Shown here: in pieces, positions 28,068 through 36,444 of the stretch
Layout of the letters: each line of letters opens with the position of its first letter
How positions within the stretch are numbered: position 1 is the first letter of the stretch
Assembly (NCBI GenBank): GCA_001464425.1
Contig: LNEK01000004.1
Location: 82,519 to 146,518 of the forward strand
DNA: 64,000 bases
Direction of reading: 5' to 3'
DNA from: Alphaproteobacteria bacterium Ga0077535
GTDB taxonomy: Bacteria; Pseudomonadota; Alphaproteobacteria; Caulobacterales; Aquidulcibacteraceae
Notes under the pieces: model-generated
Databases searched by the model: none
The model's input: only the letters and a program-made list of their open reading frames with translations
Told to the model about the DNA's origin: nothing
Translations under genes and position numbers: made by a program

Positions 28068-29641
28068 AAAAGCTCCGCTGCGCCATCTATACCCGAAAGT
28101 CCACCGACGAAGGGCTCGACCAGAGCTTCAATTCGCTCGACGCACAACGCGAGGCGTGTGGCGCCTACATTCTCTCTCAGGCTGGCGAAGGCTGGGTCGC
28201 CGCCAAGAACATCTACGACGATGGCGGTTTCTCAGGCGGGAGTATGGATCGCCCTGCTTTGAAGCAATTGCTGGCTGAGGTGGAAGCGGGACGCGTGGAT
28301 GTCATCGTCGTCTACAAGGTGGACCGCCTCACCCGTTCGCTTGCGGATTTCGCCCGCATAGTCGAAGTCCTGGACCAGGCCGGGGCTTCGTTCGTCTCCG
28401 TGACCCAAGCCTTCAACACGACCACGTCGATGGGGCGCTTGACGCTAAACGTGCTTCTATCCTTCGCCCAATTCGAGCGAGAGGTGACTGGTGAGCGCAT
28501 ACGCGATAAGATCGCACAATCAAAAGCACGCGGCATGTGGATGGGCGGGCACCCTCCGCTGGGATACGAAGTCCGAGATCGCGCGCTCCACATCAATGCA
28601 GCTGAAGCCGACACCGTTCGCCTGATTTTCGATCGCTATCTCAGCGCCCGCAGCGTCTATGAGCTGCGTGACTCCCTCAACAGCGACGACATCAAATCAA
28701 AGGCCTGGATTTCCAGCACCGGAAAAGAGCATGGAGGTGTGCTGTTCACCCATGGCGCGCTCTACCACATCCTCGCCAATCGGATTTATGTCGGCGAGAT
28801 CGTACATCGCGAGCTAAGTTATCCCGGTCAACACGCGCCAATAATCACGCCCGAAGTCTTTACGGCGGTGCAGCAGAAGCTAAAGGCCGGCGTGCTGGGT
28901 TCGCCGATCACATTAAAGAAACGAGGTCACGCACCGACGCTTCTAGGAAAGCTTTTCGACGACAGCGGCAGTCCAATGACGAGCACGCACGCCAACAAAG
29001 GTCAACGCCGCTACCTCTATTACGTGTCAACCGCTCGCACCCAGCGCAGACTGGCCGGCTCGCTCGCCAGAGTGTCAGCGCCAAGGCTGGAGCAGCTGGT
29101 CAGCGAGATTGTAAATCCAATACTCGATCCACATTTCGCCTTTAGTTCAGAAGCCTCGACCTCCAACGCGATCCGCCGTGTCGAACTCGGCCGCGAGCGG
29201 ATCACCATCGAACTCGAAGCGTCCTGTGTGTCGCGTTCGCACTTCGATGCTCTGGAGGACAATGCTGAATCGGTCCGTGTCGAACGCACACATCAGCTTG
29301 CGCGCCCGAGCATGGCGCGTCGCCTCCTATCGGCCGGCAATGAGCGTGCAAGGGAGCCGCGCATTGACCGAGCGCTCGTGCGCGGAATCGTTCAGGCGCG
29401 GCGCTGGCAAGCGATGATCACCTCAAGCGATGCCGCGTCGATCCTGGACATTGCCCAGAGCGAGGGCGTTTGCCCGATCTATATGGGCCAATTGCTTCCG
29501 CTTGCTTTCCTGGCGCCCGACCTCATCGAGGCGATCATCGACGGGCGCCAACCTACACGCCTTTCGCTGATCGGCCTGATCAAGGCGACACTGCCCATGC
29601 GCTGGGACGAGCAGCGCGCCCTCTTTGCGCGGTTCGCATAG
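28064..29641 (+). CDS. Serine recombinase (resolvase/invertase type, large)
   Basis: The 525-residue site-specific recombinase has the N-terminal resolvase domain with catalytic serine in AIYTRKSTDEG, the arginine motifs VYKVDRLTRSLADFARI and QFEREVTGERIRDKI. The 'recombinase' DNA-binding domain (PPLGYEVRD, HGALYHILANRIYVGEI) follows. The usual cysteine zinc ribbon is missing: the corresponding part GKLFDDSGSPMTSTHANKGQRR has no cysteines. It closes the DUF3489-DUF2924 operon and may move that cassette. It ends about 200 bases left of the tRNA-derived repeat. Confidence 0.88.
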   Translation: MKKLRCAIYTRKSTDEGLDQSFNSLDAQREACGAYILSQAGEGWVAAKNIYDDGGFSGGSMDRPALKQLLAEVEAGRVDVIVVYKVDRLTRSLADFARIVEVLDQAGASFVSVTQAFNTTTSMGRLTLNVLLSFAQFEREVTGERIRDKIAQSKARGMWMGGHPPLGYEVRDRALHINAAEADTVRLIFDRYLSARSVYELRDSLNSDDIKSKAWISSTGKEHGGVLFTHGALYHILANRIYVGEIVHRELSYPGQHAPIITPEVFTAVQQKLKAGVLGSPITLKKRGHAPTLLGKLFDDSGSPMTSTHANKGQRRYLYYVSTARTQRRLAGSLARVSAPRLEQLVSEIVNPILDPHFAFSSEASTSNAIRRVELGRERITIELEASCVSRSHFDALEDNAESVRVERTHQLARPSMARRLLSAGNERAREPRIDRALVRGIVQARRWQAMITSSDAASILDIAQSEGVCPIYMGQLLPLAFLAPDLIEAIIDGRQPTRLSLIGLIKATLPMRWDEQRALFARFA

Positions 29642-29842
29642 CGTTATCGCGCACCGAGCAGGCTAGCGAACCGGTCTCTGACGAAAAAGTCCAAGGTTTG
29701 AAATCGGCCCCGAGAGATAAACCGTAATTTGCGCGTACATCTGCGTTCGCTGGCGTCTCTCTACCTTGAGGTTGAAAGCCAAGGTCGCGGAATTGGCGGG
29801 GTTTTTTGCATCCCTGTGCGGGACCGCTAAACTCGCGGGATC

Positions 29843-29888
29843 TTGGTGGTGGCGGGTGGACTTGAACCACCTACCTTGGGGTTATGAA
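29843..29888 (-). repeat. attL-like 46-bp direct repeat, 3' part of a CAU-anticodon tRNA
   Basis: The 46 bases are identical to 61280-61325. Read on the minus strand they are a tRNA from anticodon loop to CCA: loop TTCATAA, stem CCCCA, T arm GGTGG-TTCAAGT-CCACC, acceptor CGCCACC-A-CCA. The bases to the right do not supply the matching 5' half, so this is a displaced integration scar and not a gene. In the otherwise gene-free stretch 29642-30056, CAGGTGCCTAT at 30020 recurs at 61203 and may be an integrase arm site. Confidence 0.85.
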
Positions 29889-30056
29889 GGGCGGCCGGGC
29901 TGTTTTCCCGCGACTTCCGCATTCTGCTTTTCTATTCCTAACCATTTGCTTTGGCGAGACTTTTGTTGCGTTCGTCGCTGACAGAGGTTTCCACTACGTT
30001 CTGCGGAATTGCTCCGCTCCAGGTGCCTATACGGTGTCAAAATCGGAGCGTGAAAC

Positions 30057-31433
30057 GTGGCAGAGAAGGCAATACATGCGCGCATTGGCGTGCGCACGGT
30101 CGAAGCATTGGAATGTTCGCCCGACAAGGCGACGCGCGTTCGTTTGTGGGACGACAAGCTCCGAGGCTTCGGCGTTCGCGTCTCCGCCAACGGCCGCAAG
30201 ACCTACATCGTCCGCTACAAATGGCGCGGCAAGAGTCAAACCTACACGATCGGCGTGCACGGAAGCCCTTGGAAGCCAGACGAAGCGCGTGCGCGCGCCA
30301 ATGCGGTGCTGCAACAGGCCGAACGCGGTGAAGACCCGAGCCAAGCCAAGCGCGAGCAGCGCACGGCGCTTACAGTCTCGGACCTAATTGCGCTCTGGCT
30401 CCGCGACGGACCAATTTCCCGACCGACCAAGCGCGCCTGGAGCTGGAAAACTGACGGCTCGCGGCTGCGCAAACATGCGGCGCCCATCATCGGGCGCATG
30501 CTGGCTAAGGAGGTCAAACGCCGGGACATAGAATTCATGCAGGCCGAAGTCGCGCGCGGCGTCACCGCCGATAAAGAGCGCCGCAAAGGCAAAGGCCGCG
30601 TCAGGGCGACCGGCGGCGCGCTCGTGGCGGCCAATGTGGTTCAATGTGTCTCAGCCATGTACGGCTGGGCGCTCGATCAAGAACTGGTCGAAAGCAATCC
30701 ATGCCTGCGTGTGAAGCGCGCCAAACATAACAGGCGCGTGCGCTTCCTGAGTGAGGAAGAAACCAAGCGCCTCGTGGCGACGCTCGATCAGATGGAAACG
30801 GCAAACGAGATCAATGCCGCCCATCTCGCGATCCTGCGCCTGCTATTGCTAACCGGGGCTCGCAAGTCGGAAATCTCCGATCTCAAATGGTCAGAGATTG
30901 ATTGGGAACGGCGCTGCATCTTCCTACCGATCGAAAGATCAAAGACGGGCCATCGCGATCCTATTCGCCTCGCCACGCCGGCATATGAAATCCTACGGGA
31001 GCGCCTGGAGTTGGTCGGAACCGAAAATCCAAAGGTCTTCCCAAGCCAGATCAAGGGACGCGGTATTTCCACTGCGGTCGACAACACCTGGAAGGTCGTG
31101 CGCGCGCGGGCCGAATTGGTCGACTTCCGGCTTCACGACCTCCGCCACAACGCAGCGAGCGTCGCCGTCAACGAAGGCGTCTCCCTCTATCTTGCCGGCA
31201 AGCTACTCGGACATCGCAACGCCTCGATCACTGAGCGTTACGCCCACGTCGCCAACGACCCCGTGCACAAAGCTGCGGAGGCGGTGGCGTCGCGGATCCT
31301 CGCGACGGCTCACCCAAAACCTCAAAAGCCGCAGAGCCGCGCTTTGCCGCTTTCGGCCGTAGTCACTGTGTCGATGCAGCCAGTCACTTCCCTTTCGTAT
31401 CATAACATGATACGTCATGGCGAAGAGCGATGA
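30057..31433 (+). CDS. int: Tyrosine integrase of the tRNA-integrated element
   Basis: It has 458 residues and starts with GTG about 170 bases right of the att repeat. The DUF4102 N-terminal arm-binding domain is seen in VRLWDDKLRGFGVRVSANGRKTY. The catalytic set is complete: arginine in LTGARKSEISDLKW, lysine in ERSKTGHRDP, HDLRHNAASVA, LGHRN and tyrosine in ITERYAHVA. It should recombine the CAU-tRNA attachment site. The related integrase at 61501 sits in the same position next to the other repeat copy. The end overlaps higB by 4 bases. Confidence 0.92.
   Translation: MAEKAIHARIGVRTVEALECSPDKATRVRLWDDKLRGFGVRVSANGRKTYIVRYKWRGKSQTYTIGVHGSPWKPDEARARANAVLQQAERGEDPSQAKREQRTALTVSDLIALWLRDGPISRPTKRAWSWKTDGSRLRKHAAPIIGRMLAKEVKRRDIEFMQAEVARGVTADKERRKGKGRVRATGGALVAANVVQCVSAMYGWALDQELVESNPCLRVKRAKHNRRVRFLSEEETKRLVATLDQMETANEINAAHLAILRLLLLTGARKSEISDLKWSEIDWERRCIFLPIERSKTGHRDPIRLATPAYEILRERLELVGTENPKVFPSQIKGRGISTAVDNTWKVVRARAELVDFRLHDLRHNAASVAVNEGVSLYLAGKLLGHRNASITERYAHVANDPVHKAAEAVASRILATAHPKPQKPQSRALPLSAVVTVSMQPVTSLSYHNMIRHGEER
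31396..31414. promoter_or_regulatory. Palindromic operator before higBA
   Basis: CGTATCAT-AAC-ATGATACG is perfectly symmetric and lies within the last codons of the integrase gene, 16 bases before the toxin start. HigA-type antitoxins bind such palindromes to repress their own operon. The TATCAT half could also serve as a -10 box. Confidence 0.65.
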
Positions 31434-31684
31434 TCCAGTCCTTCAAGGGTAATTGGGCCGAAGCTCTGCATAGGCTGGAAAGCCCCGGAAAAGGCTTTCC
31501 GGCAGACCTCGTTCGCACCGCGCAGCGCAAACTTGCGATGCTTGATGCGGCAGTGCGGCTAGAAAATCTGCGTCTGCCGCCAGGCAATAGGGAGCATTCG
31601 ATCCGCATCAACGACCAATGGCGGATTTGCTTCAAGTGGACTGACGCCGGCCCGGAGGACGTGGAAATTGTCGACTACCACTGA
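31430..31684 (+). CDS. higB: HigB-type toxin (RelE/ParE superfamily)
   Basis: These 84 residues have the HigB host-inhibition pattern: a helical start SFKGNWAEALHRL, then ARTRKLAMLDAA-like TAQRKLAMLDAAVRLENLRLP and the strand-rich end REHSIRINDQWRICFKW with VEIVDYH. HigB toxins cut translated mRNA on the ribosome. The toxin precedes the antitoxin, as is usual for higBA. The gene pair probably stabilises the element. Confidence 0.88.
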   Translation: MIQSFKGNWAEALHRLESPGKGFPADLVRTAQRKLAMLDAAVRLENLRLPPGNREHSIRINDQWRICFKWTDAGPEDVEIVDYH

Positions 31685-32003
31685 AACGCCCGCACCTGCG
31701 AACAGGCGAAAGAAGCTGAAGCCAGTGCATCCTGGCGAAATTCTTCGCGAGGAGTTTTTAACCCCGCTTGCGCTCACGCCGTACGCACTCGCGAAAGCTG
31801 CCCATGTCCCCCGTACGCGCATTGAACGGCTCGTACGCGAAGAAACGCCCGTGACAGCCGATACCGCGTTGCGCCTTGAGCGCGTTCTTGGCGTTGACGC
31901 TGCATTTTGGACAAATCTCCAATCCGCCTACGACCTTCGCGTGGCCGAGCTTGAGAGTGGCGAGGAATATCGCACGCTGAAGCGATTGGTGCGGGCTCCC
32001 TGA
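31668..32003 (+). CDS. higA: HigA-type antitoxin, XRE family
   Basis: The protein has 111 residues, with the XRE helix-turn-helix beginning at VHPGEILREEFLTPLALTPYALAKAAHVPRTRIERLVR (shown in part: PYALAKAAHVPRTRIERLVR). It neutralises HigB and represses the operon. The likely start is a TTG with GGAGG nine bases upstream, overlapping higB by 17 bases. This initiation would couple antitoxin to toxin translation. Confidence 0.87.
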   Translation: MSTTTETPAPANRRKKLKPVHPGEILREEFLTPLALTPYALAKAAHVPRTRIERLVREETPVTADTALRLERVLGVDAAFWTNLQSAYDLRVAELESGEEYRTLKRLVRAP

Positions 32004-32070
32004 ATCACGAGGAAGAGCTCGGAATAACGAAGAAAAAGACCGGGACTTGATGGCAAGATAAAATGCCGCT

Positions 32071-32169
32071 GCACCTTGGATAGGCGCAGCGGCTTGTCTG
32101 CACATCTTATTTTCCAGGGCGTCACACATTGCGTTTTACGACGCACAATGTGTTCGCACCTTGGATAGG
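32071..32169. other. oriT-like region upstream of the relaxase
   Basis: The 14-base sequence GCACCTTGGATAGG occurs at 32071 and again at 32156. Its complement, CCTATCC, resembles the nick region recognised by VirD2/TraI-type MOBP relaxases. Between them lies an inverted repeat ACACATTG (32124-32131) / CAATGTGT (32146-32153). The first repeat is itself framed by GCCGCTGC/GCAGCGGC. Repeat plus nick-like box directly before the relaxase gene is the usual oriT layout. The exact nick is not determined. Confidence 0.55.
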
Positions 32170-32206
32170 ATTCGCCGCTCGCGCCGAACATTTCGGAGCG
32201 TTGGCA

Positions 32207-34216
32207 ATGACCGATCGGCGGCAAGACGATTTGTTCGAAGGCGATTTCGGGCGGCGCAAGCCGCGCGCGCCTGAGCCAGCGGCGAAAGCGCCAAAGGTGC
32301 GCACGGCCGGCGAAAGCCGCGTCCGCTCAGCGTGGTTCAACCGATCGCGCGGCGCCGGCGCCGTAAAGCTCGCTGAGCCGCGCGACACGGCTTCGCAGCG
32401 CGTCATCGTGAAGGCGCGGTTTGTGGTTCACGACAAAGTTGGCGCCGGCGGCGGCGGTGGCGGCGCGCGTTCGCTGATGCGGCATACGCTCTATGTCGAG
32501 CGCGAGGGCGCTGGCCGCGACGGCGATGAGGTCAAGGTCTTCGACCGTCACTTGGAGAAAGCCGATGGCGCGGCCTTTGTCGATCGCTGCGCCGATGACC
32601 GTCACCACTTCCGGATCATCATCTCCCCCGAGAACGGCGCCGAACTCCAAAACCTCCGCGATTACACCCGCGAGCTGATGCACCGGGCCGAGCGGGATCT
32701 AGGCACGCGCCTCGACTGGATCGCCGCCGAGCACCACGACACCGGCCGGCCGCACGTCCATCTGCTGATTCGGGGCGTACGGGACACTGGCCGCGACCTT
32801 ATCATCCCGCGCGCCTACATCTCGTATGGCATGCGCGACTTGGCTCAGGAGATCGCCACGCGGGAGCTCGGGCCCCGCCTGGAGAACGGGCTCTCCCGCG
32901 AACTCGACACCCGCGCCGAGCGCGCGGCTAAGCTTGAGCGGCCAACGCACCTCGACGCCCTGCTCCGCGAGCACGCCCGCGACAACGATGTCAGGCTGAC
33001 CGACCTCCCCCAGGATGGAGGCACGCGCGGGCCGTTGGTGCAGCGGCTCAACCGGCTGGAGGATTGGGGACTAGCGCAGCGCGCCGACACTGGCGTGTGG
33101 CGGCTTGACCCTGAACTTGAAGACAAGCTTACGCGCCTCGGGGATGTGCGCGAGCGCGAGCGGGCGACAGCGCGGCTCATGGCGAAGGAGGATCGCGGCA
33201 TCGAGCCCGAGCGGCTGCGGGAATTGGAGGCGGCGCATTCGAGCCAACGCGCCACCGGCCGGCTCATCGGCTTTGAACAGATGGGCGGCGATCCGCGTGG
33301 CCCATTCGTCATCGCCATGGAAGGCATCGACGGCAAAGTCTGGACGGCCAGGGTGGCGACACGCGAGCGGCTGCGCGAGATCGCTGGGGTCGAGCGCGGC
33401 GCGATCCTTCAACTTGAGCGCAGCGAGCCCACTCTCAAACCGGCCGACCGGACCATCCTTGCGGTGGCGCGCGAGAACGGTCTCGCCTATTCCGCGGAGT
33501 TACATGCGCAAACGATCCCATCCGATCGCGCCAACTACTTCCAGATGCACGAGCGCCGCCTGGAGGCGCTGCGGCGCGTGGGCATTGTCGAGCGCAGCTC
33601 CGAGGGCGTCTTTCGGCTTCCCGCCGATTACGAGGCAAAGGTGCGCCAGTACGAAGGGCGAGGCGCGCGCCAAGACGTACGGCTGACGTTGCTCGATCCG
33701 CATTCTCTGGAGCGGCAAACCAATTATCGCGGACCGACTTGGCTTGATCGGGTCAGCCTGGGGCTCGAAGACACAAGCCAGCTCAAACGTGAGCATTTCG
33801 GCCGAGAAGTTCACGAGGCTTGCGAAAATCGCGCGCGGACACTGGATTCAATGGGAATCGCCCGCGACAGCGACGACCGCCTGCATGGCGACCGAGACTG
33901 GCAGCGTCAGCTGCGACAGATTGAAAGAGAAGATTTGCTGAATCGGATCGAGCGCGACACCGGCCGCGTGCCGCACTTTGCGCGTGACGGCGATCGGGTC
34001 GCTGGGGTGTTCGCGCAGCGCATGCATGCAGCAGAGCGCAGTTTTGCGCTGATCTTCCACGGGCGCAGCGCAACGCTCGTGCCCTGGCGTGCTGAGATGG
34101 ATCGCGCCTCCAATCAGCTCATAGCGGGCCGCGTCAACGAGCGCAGTTTTGACTTCAAGGTCGGACGCGAGGCGGAGAAGGCAATGAAGGCGATGGCGCC
34201 ATGGTTGGGCCGTTAG
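32207..34216 (+). CDS. VirD2-type relaxase with DUF3363 domain
   Basis: The protein has 669 residues from ATG 32207 (GGAG upstream). The relaxase domain includes a tyrosine in MRHTLYVEREG near residue 95, HHFRIIISPENGAEL, and the HUH metal motif HDTGRPHVHLLIRG near residue 180. The DUF3363 region fills most of the rest. It should nick the element at oriT and pilot one strand through a helper's type IV secretion channel. No virB/trb or coupling-protein gene is present, so mobilisation by another element is inferred. Internal glycine runs (GGGGGGAR) are a local oddity. Confidence 0.88.
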   Translation: MTDRRQDDLFEGDFGRRKPRAPEPAAKAPKVRTAGESRVRSAWFNRSRGAGAVKLAEPRDTASQRVIVKARFVVHDKVGAGGGGGGARSLMRHTLYVEREGAGRDGDEVKVFDRHLEKADGAAFVDRCADDRHHFRIIISPENGAELQNLRDYTRELMHRAERDLGTRLDWIAAEHHDTGRPHVHLLIRGVRDTGRDLIIPRAYISYGMRDLAQEIATRELGPRLENGLSRELDTRAERAAKLERPTHLDALLREHARDNDVRLTDLPQDGGTRGPLVQRLNRLEDWGLAQRADTGVWRLDPELEDKLTRLGDVRERERATARLMAKEDRGIEPERLRELEAAHSSQRATGRLIGFEQMGGDPRGPFVIAMEGIDGKVWTARVATRERLREIAGVERGAILQLERSEPTLKPADRTILAVARENGLAYSAELHAQTIPSDRANYFQMHERRLEALRRVGIVERSSEGVFRLPADYEAKVRQYEGRGARQDVRLTLLDPHSLERQTNYRGPTWLDRVSLGLEDTSQLKREHFGREVHEACENRARTLDSMGIARDSDDRLHGDRDWQRQLRQIEREDLLNRIERDTGRVPHFARDGDRVAGVFAQRMHAAERSFALIFHGRSATLVPWRAEMDRASNQLIAGRVNERSFDFKVGREAEKAMKAMAPWLGR

Positions 34217-34296
34217 CAAATCCCGCGAGATATGCAGCGCGTTGGGCCTTAGCTGCGGTCTTGAACTCACGGCTCTACACAGTGAGGTCCTGACGT

Positions 34297-34533
34297 CTAA
34301 CGCTTCAAGCGAACGCCGGCACCGCCCCCAGCATCTTTCGGCATGAACGCGATGCCTCCCTTTTCCAACGCACGCTTTATGGCATCACGGTTGGGCGCCG
34401 TACTGCGCTCCGGTCCTCGCTCACTTTCGATCCTTCGGACGGTCGCCAGCGAAACACCACTCTCATCAGCGAGCGTTTGCTGACTCCAATCCAGGAGAGC
34501 GCGGGCGGCTCGAATTTGACCAGCAAGAAGCAC
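34297..34533 (-). CDS. Small XRE-family transcriptional regulator
   Basis: These 78 residues make one helix-turn-helix: MLLAGQIRAARALLDWSQQTLADESGVSLATVRRIE. The basic tail GGAGVRLKR follows. Regulators of this shape are common in element backbones. It is divergent from the 34620 operon and probably controls it or itself. Confidence 0.8.
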   Translation of the reverse strand: MLLAGQIRAARALLDWSQQTLADESGVSLATVRRIESERGPERSTAPNRDAIKRALEKGGIAFMPKDAGGGAGVRLKR

Positions 34534-34619
34534 TATTTTCGCTCACATGCGTTTTAATGTTGCGCGATAACGGCGCAGGTGATACTTTCCCGCTCACTAA
34601 ATACTCGAAGGTATAAACA

Positions 34620-35099
34620 ATGTCTCGACGTCCCCCCGGAACGGCGAACGAGAGCGCACGCGCAAAATCCCCAACACGCCGGCTTGTACTGAGTGGCGCG
34701 GCCGCGCCGCTGCTTTCCGGGAGTGCACCGGATCATGCTGCGCCCGTGTGTGAGGCTTGGCTTTCACTTCACGCCGAGCATGAGCGCCTTGGAAGGCGCT
34801 GGCAGCAGATCGAGACGCGGCTCTTCCGGGATCACAACTGGTCGAGGCTCACGCGCGCGCAACGCAAGCGCTTCCCCGAAAAGCATGAGATGGACGATCT
34901 CTATGATCGCATGGACGCGCTCCACGAAAAGAACCGCGTGCTACTCGAGTCGCTTCCCGCGCTCGTCGCGACTTCGCCGCTCGGCATCTGCGGCAAGCTC
35001 GCTATCGCCGCTATCGAGGTGTGTCCGGAGGAAAATGAGGAAGCGCATCGCCTGATCGCCAGCATTCTGCGCGACTATCGCGCGCTGCACGGCGGCTGA
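34620..35099 (+). CDS. Hypothetical protein with Tat-like N-terminus (paralogue of 35344 product)
   Basis: It has 159 residues. The start SPTRRLVLSGAAAPLLSGSA resembles a twin-arginine signal. The mature part is helical (HAEHERLGRRWQQIETRLF, MDDLYDRMDALHEKNRVLLES, EENEEAHRLIASILRDYRAL). The same three blocks recur in the 35344 product, so the two are paralogues. No known domain is recognised. It opens a four-gene run. Confidence 0.6.
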   Translation: MSRRPPGTANESARAKSPTRRLVLSGAAAPLLSGSAPDHAAPVCEAWLSLHAEHERLGRRWQQIETRLFRDHNWSRLTRAQRKRFPEKHEMDDLYDRMDALHEKNRVLLESLPALVATSPLGICGKLAIAAIEVCPEENEEAHRLIASILRDYRALHGG

Positions 35100-35101
35100 C
35101 G

Positions 35102-35344
35102 ATGGATTGGGGTTCTCTTTTTTGCTGCGCGCTCTTGCTCATGATGGCGATCATTGTGCTGCGGCTGCTTTGGTATGGGTTGATCATTTTGCTCGTGCTG
35201 GGTCCGCCCACTTATGCGGGCATTGTGGTCGGACACTTCGTCGGGGTTGAGTTCGATAGTGTTGGAACCGGTCTCCTCGCGGCAGTGATCATCTCAGGCT
35301 GTCTCATTGAGACTGCTCGCTACAGCTTGCGTCGGGTGCGCTGA
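35102..35344 (+). CDS. Small membrane protein
   Basis: The 80 residues contain three likely membrane segments (LFCCALLLMMAIIVLRLLW, then LIILLVLGPPTYAGIVVG, and LLAAVIISGCLIE) and a basic tail. It lies between the two Tat-like paralogues and touches the next gene (TGATG). The function is unknown. It may act with the putative exported proteins. Confidence 0.6.
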   Translation: MDWGSLFCCALLLMMAIIVLRLLWYGLIILLVLGPPTYAGIVVGHFVGVEFDSVGTGLLAAVIISGCLIETARYSLRRVR

Positions 35345-35805
35345 TGGCTCGCTTGTCACGCCGTAAAGTCGTCGCCGCCTTGGGCTCGGCGCCCCTGCTC
35401 GCGAACGGCAAGTTCGCGGCTGCGGTTTCCACCGATCCCGTCCTCCTGCTGTGTGCTCACTATGGCGAACTCGTCCGCCGTCAGGAGCAGCTGATGCGCC
35501 AGTGGGGCGATCGCGAGGCGTGGCTCGGAGCCAACCGCGATTGGTTCAATCTCAGCAAAGACGCGCAGCGTGCGCTGCCAGAAGCACAGCTGCTTTACGC
35601 CATCGATGAGGAATACGATCGCTGTGTGCGCGCGGGCGTTCGCATCGTGCGTCGGTTGCGCGCTGTCCCGGCGCTTACGGTGGAGGGCGCTGCCGCCAAG
35701 CTCAGCGTCGTGTCGGAGGTTATTGACCCGGAGGATTATCCCGGCGCCCACCGCGTTCTACTGAGCACCATCGAGGATTTGCACGCCATCGGCCGGAAAG
35801 GCTGA
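35344..35805 (+). CDS. Hypothetical protein with Tat-like N-terminus (paralogue of 34620 product)
   Basis: It has 153 residues starting MARLSRRKVVAALGSAPLLA, a close twin-arginine pattern. The helical body matches the 34620 product in order: HYGELVRRQEQLMRQWGDR, NRDWFNLSKDAQRALPEAQ, and the end DPEDYPGAHRVLLSTIEDLHAI. Without a clear hydrophobic stretch beyond residue 20, export is uncertain. The pair may be a short-lived duplication or two partners. Confidence 0.6.
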   Translation: MARLSRRKVVAALGSAPLLANGKFAAAVSTDPVLLLCAHYGELVRRQEQLMRQWGDREAWLGANRDWFNLSKDAQRALPEAQLLYAIDEEYDRCVRAGVRIVRRLRAVPALTVEGAAAKLSVVSEVIDPEDYPGAHRVLLSTIEDLHAIGRKG

Positions 35806-35809
35806 CGCC

Positions 35810-36142
35810 ATGCGCAAGTGGCGCGCAACGGGCCGCGTGTTCGACCGCTTCGATGCCCTAATCTTTCTGAAGACCCCGCACCTGGATGTCGGCGCGTGGC
35901 GTTTACTCCACGTCGATACGCTAGGTTGCTATTGCGACCATGAGGGCCTGTGTGCGCAGATGGATCGAGCCCAGCGGCGCGGAGAGCTGGTCACGCTCCG
36001 GGGGTTTGCAACGCGGATTAAGCGTCCGGACCCAACAGGTGCGACGCATGAGCTTTCCTTGATTGTCACGAGCGTTCGGGTGCATTTCGTCAATGGGCTG
36101 CGGCGACTGCGAGCCGTGGGGAGCGGCGCGCGTGCGAGTTAG
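35810..36142 (+). CDS. Hypothetical protein, 110 residues
   Basis: It is the last gene of the four-gene run, 4 bases after its neighbour. It has no hydrophobic segment. TPHLDVGAWRLLHVDTLGCYCDHEGLC carries three close cysteines. It overlaps the convergent helix-turn-helix gene by 4 bases. No family is recognised. Confidence 0.5.
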   Translation: MRKWRATGRVFDRFDALIFLKTPHLDVGAWRLLHVDTLGCYCDHEGLCAQMDRAQRRGELVTLRGFATRIKRPDPTGATHELSLIVTSVRVHFVNGLRRLRAVGSGARAS

Positions 36143-36444
36143 GCCTCACGCCCTTGGGTATCGCGGTCATTGGCGGGAAGCGGCAGGTGATCGTTTGCTG
36201 CCGGTCGCAATGGCTCGCCCGACGATTGGCGCGGCGCGCTGCATTGTTGGCGAAAATAGTCGAGCAGATCGCATTCACGGTACATCGCGCGGGCGCCGAC
36301 ACGTGTGCACAGCGGCCCTTTGTTCTCACAGAAGAGCCGCGCCAGCGTTTGCGCCGACATGGAGAGACCGAGACCGGTGAGGAAGATCGCGGCGTCTTTG
36401 CGCGATAGCAGGCGATTGATGCGTTGCGGATCGATGCTGGTCAT
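36139..36444 (-). CDS. Helix-turn-helix (AlpA/excisionase-like) protein
   Basis: It has 101 residues from ATG 36444, which has AAGGAG upstream. The body RINRLLSRKDAAIFLTGLG and ARAMYRECDLLDYFRQQ reads as a winged-helix MerR/AlpA-type DNA-binding fold. A longer frame upstream (to 36849) has no family-like sequence and is rejected. Such genes are frequent in mobilisable elements and often regulate excision. Confidence 0.65.
   Translation of the reverse strand: MTSIDPQRINRLLSRKDAAIFLTGLGLSMSAQTLARLFCENKGPLCTRVGARAMYRECDLLDYFRQQCSAPRQSSGEPLRPAANDHLPLPANDRDTQGREA

Noticed and set aside
29843..29888. Functional tRNA gene
   Set aside because: Only the part from anticodon loop to CCA is present at both copies; neither flank supplies the 5' half.
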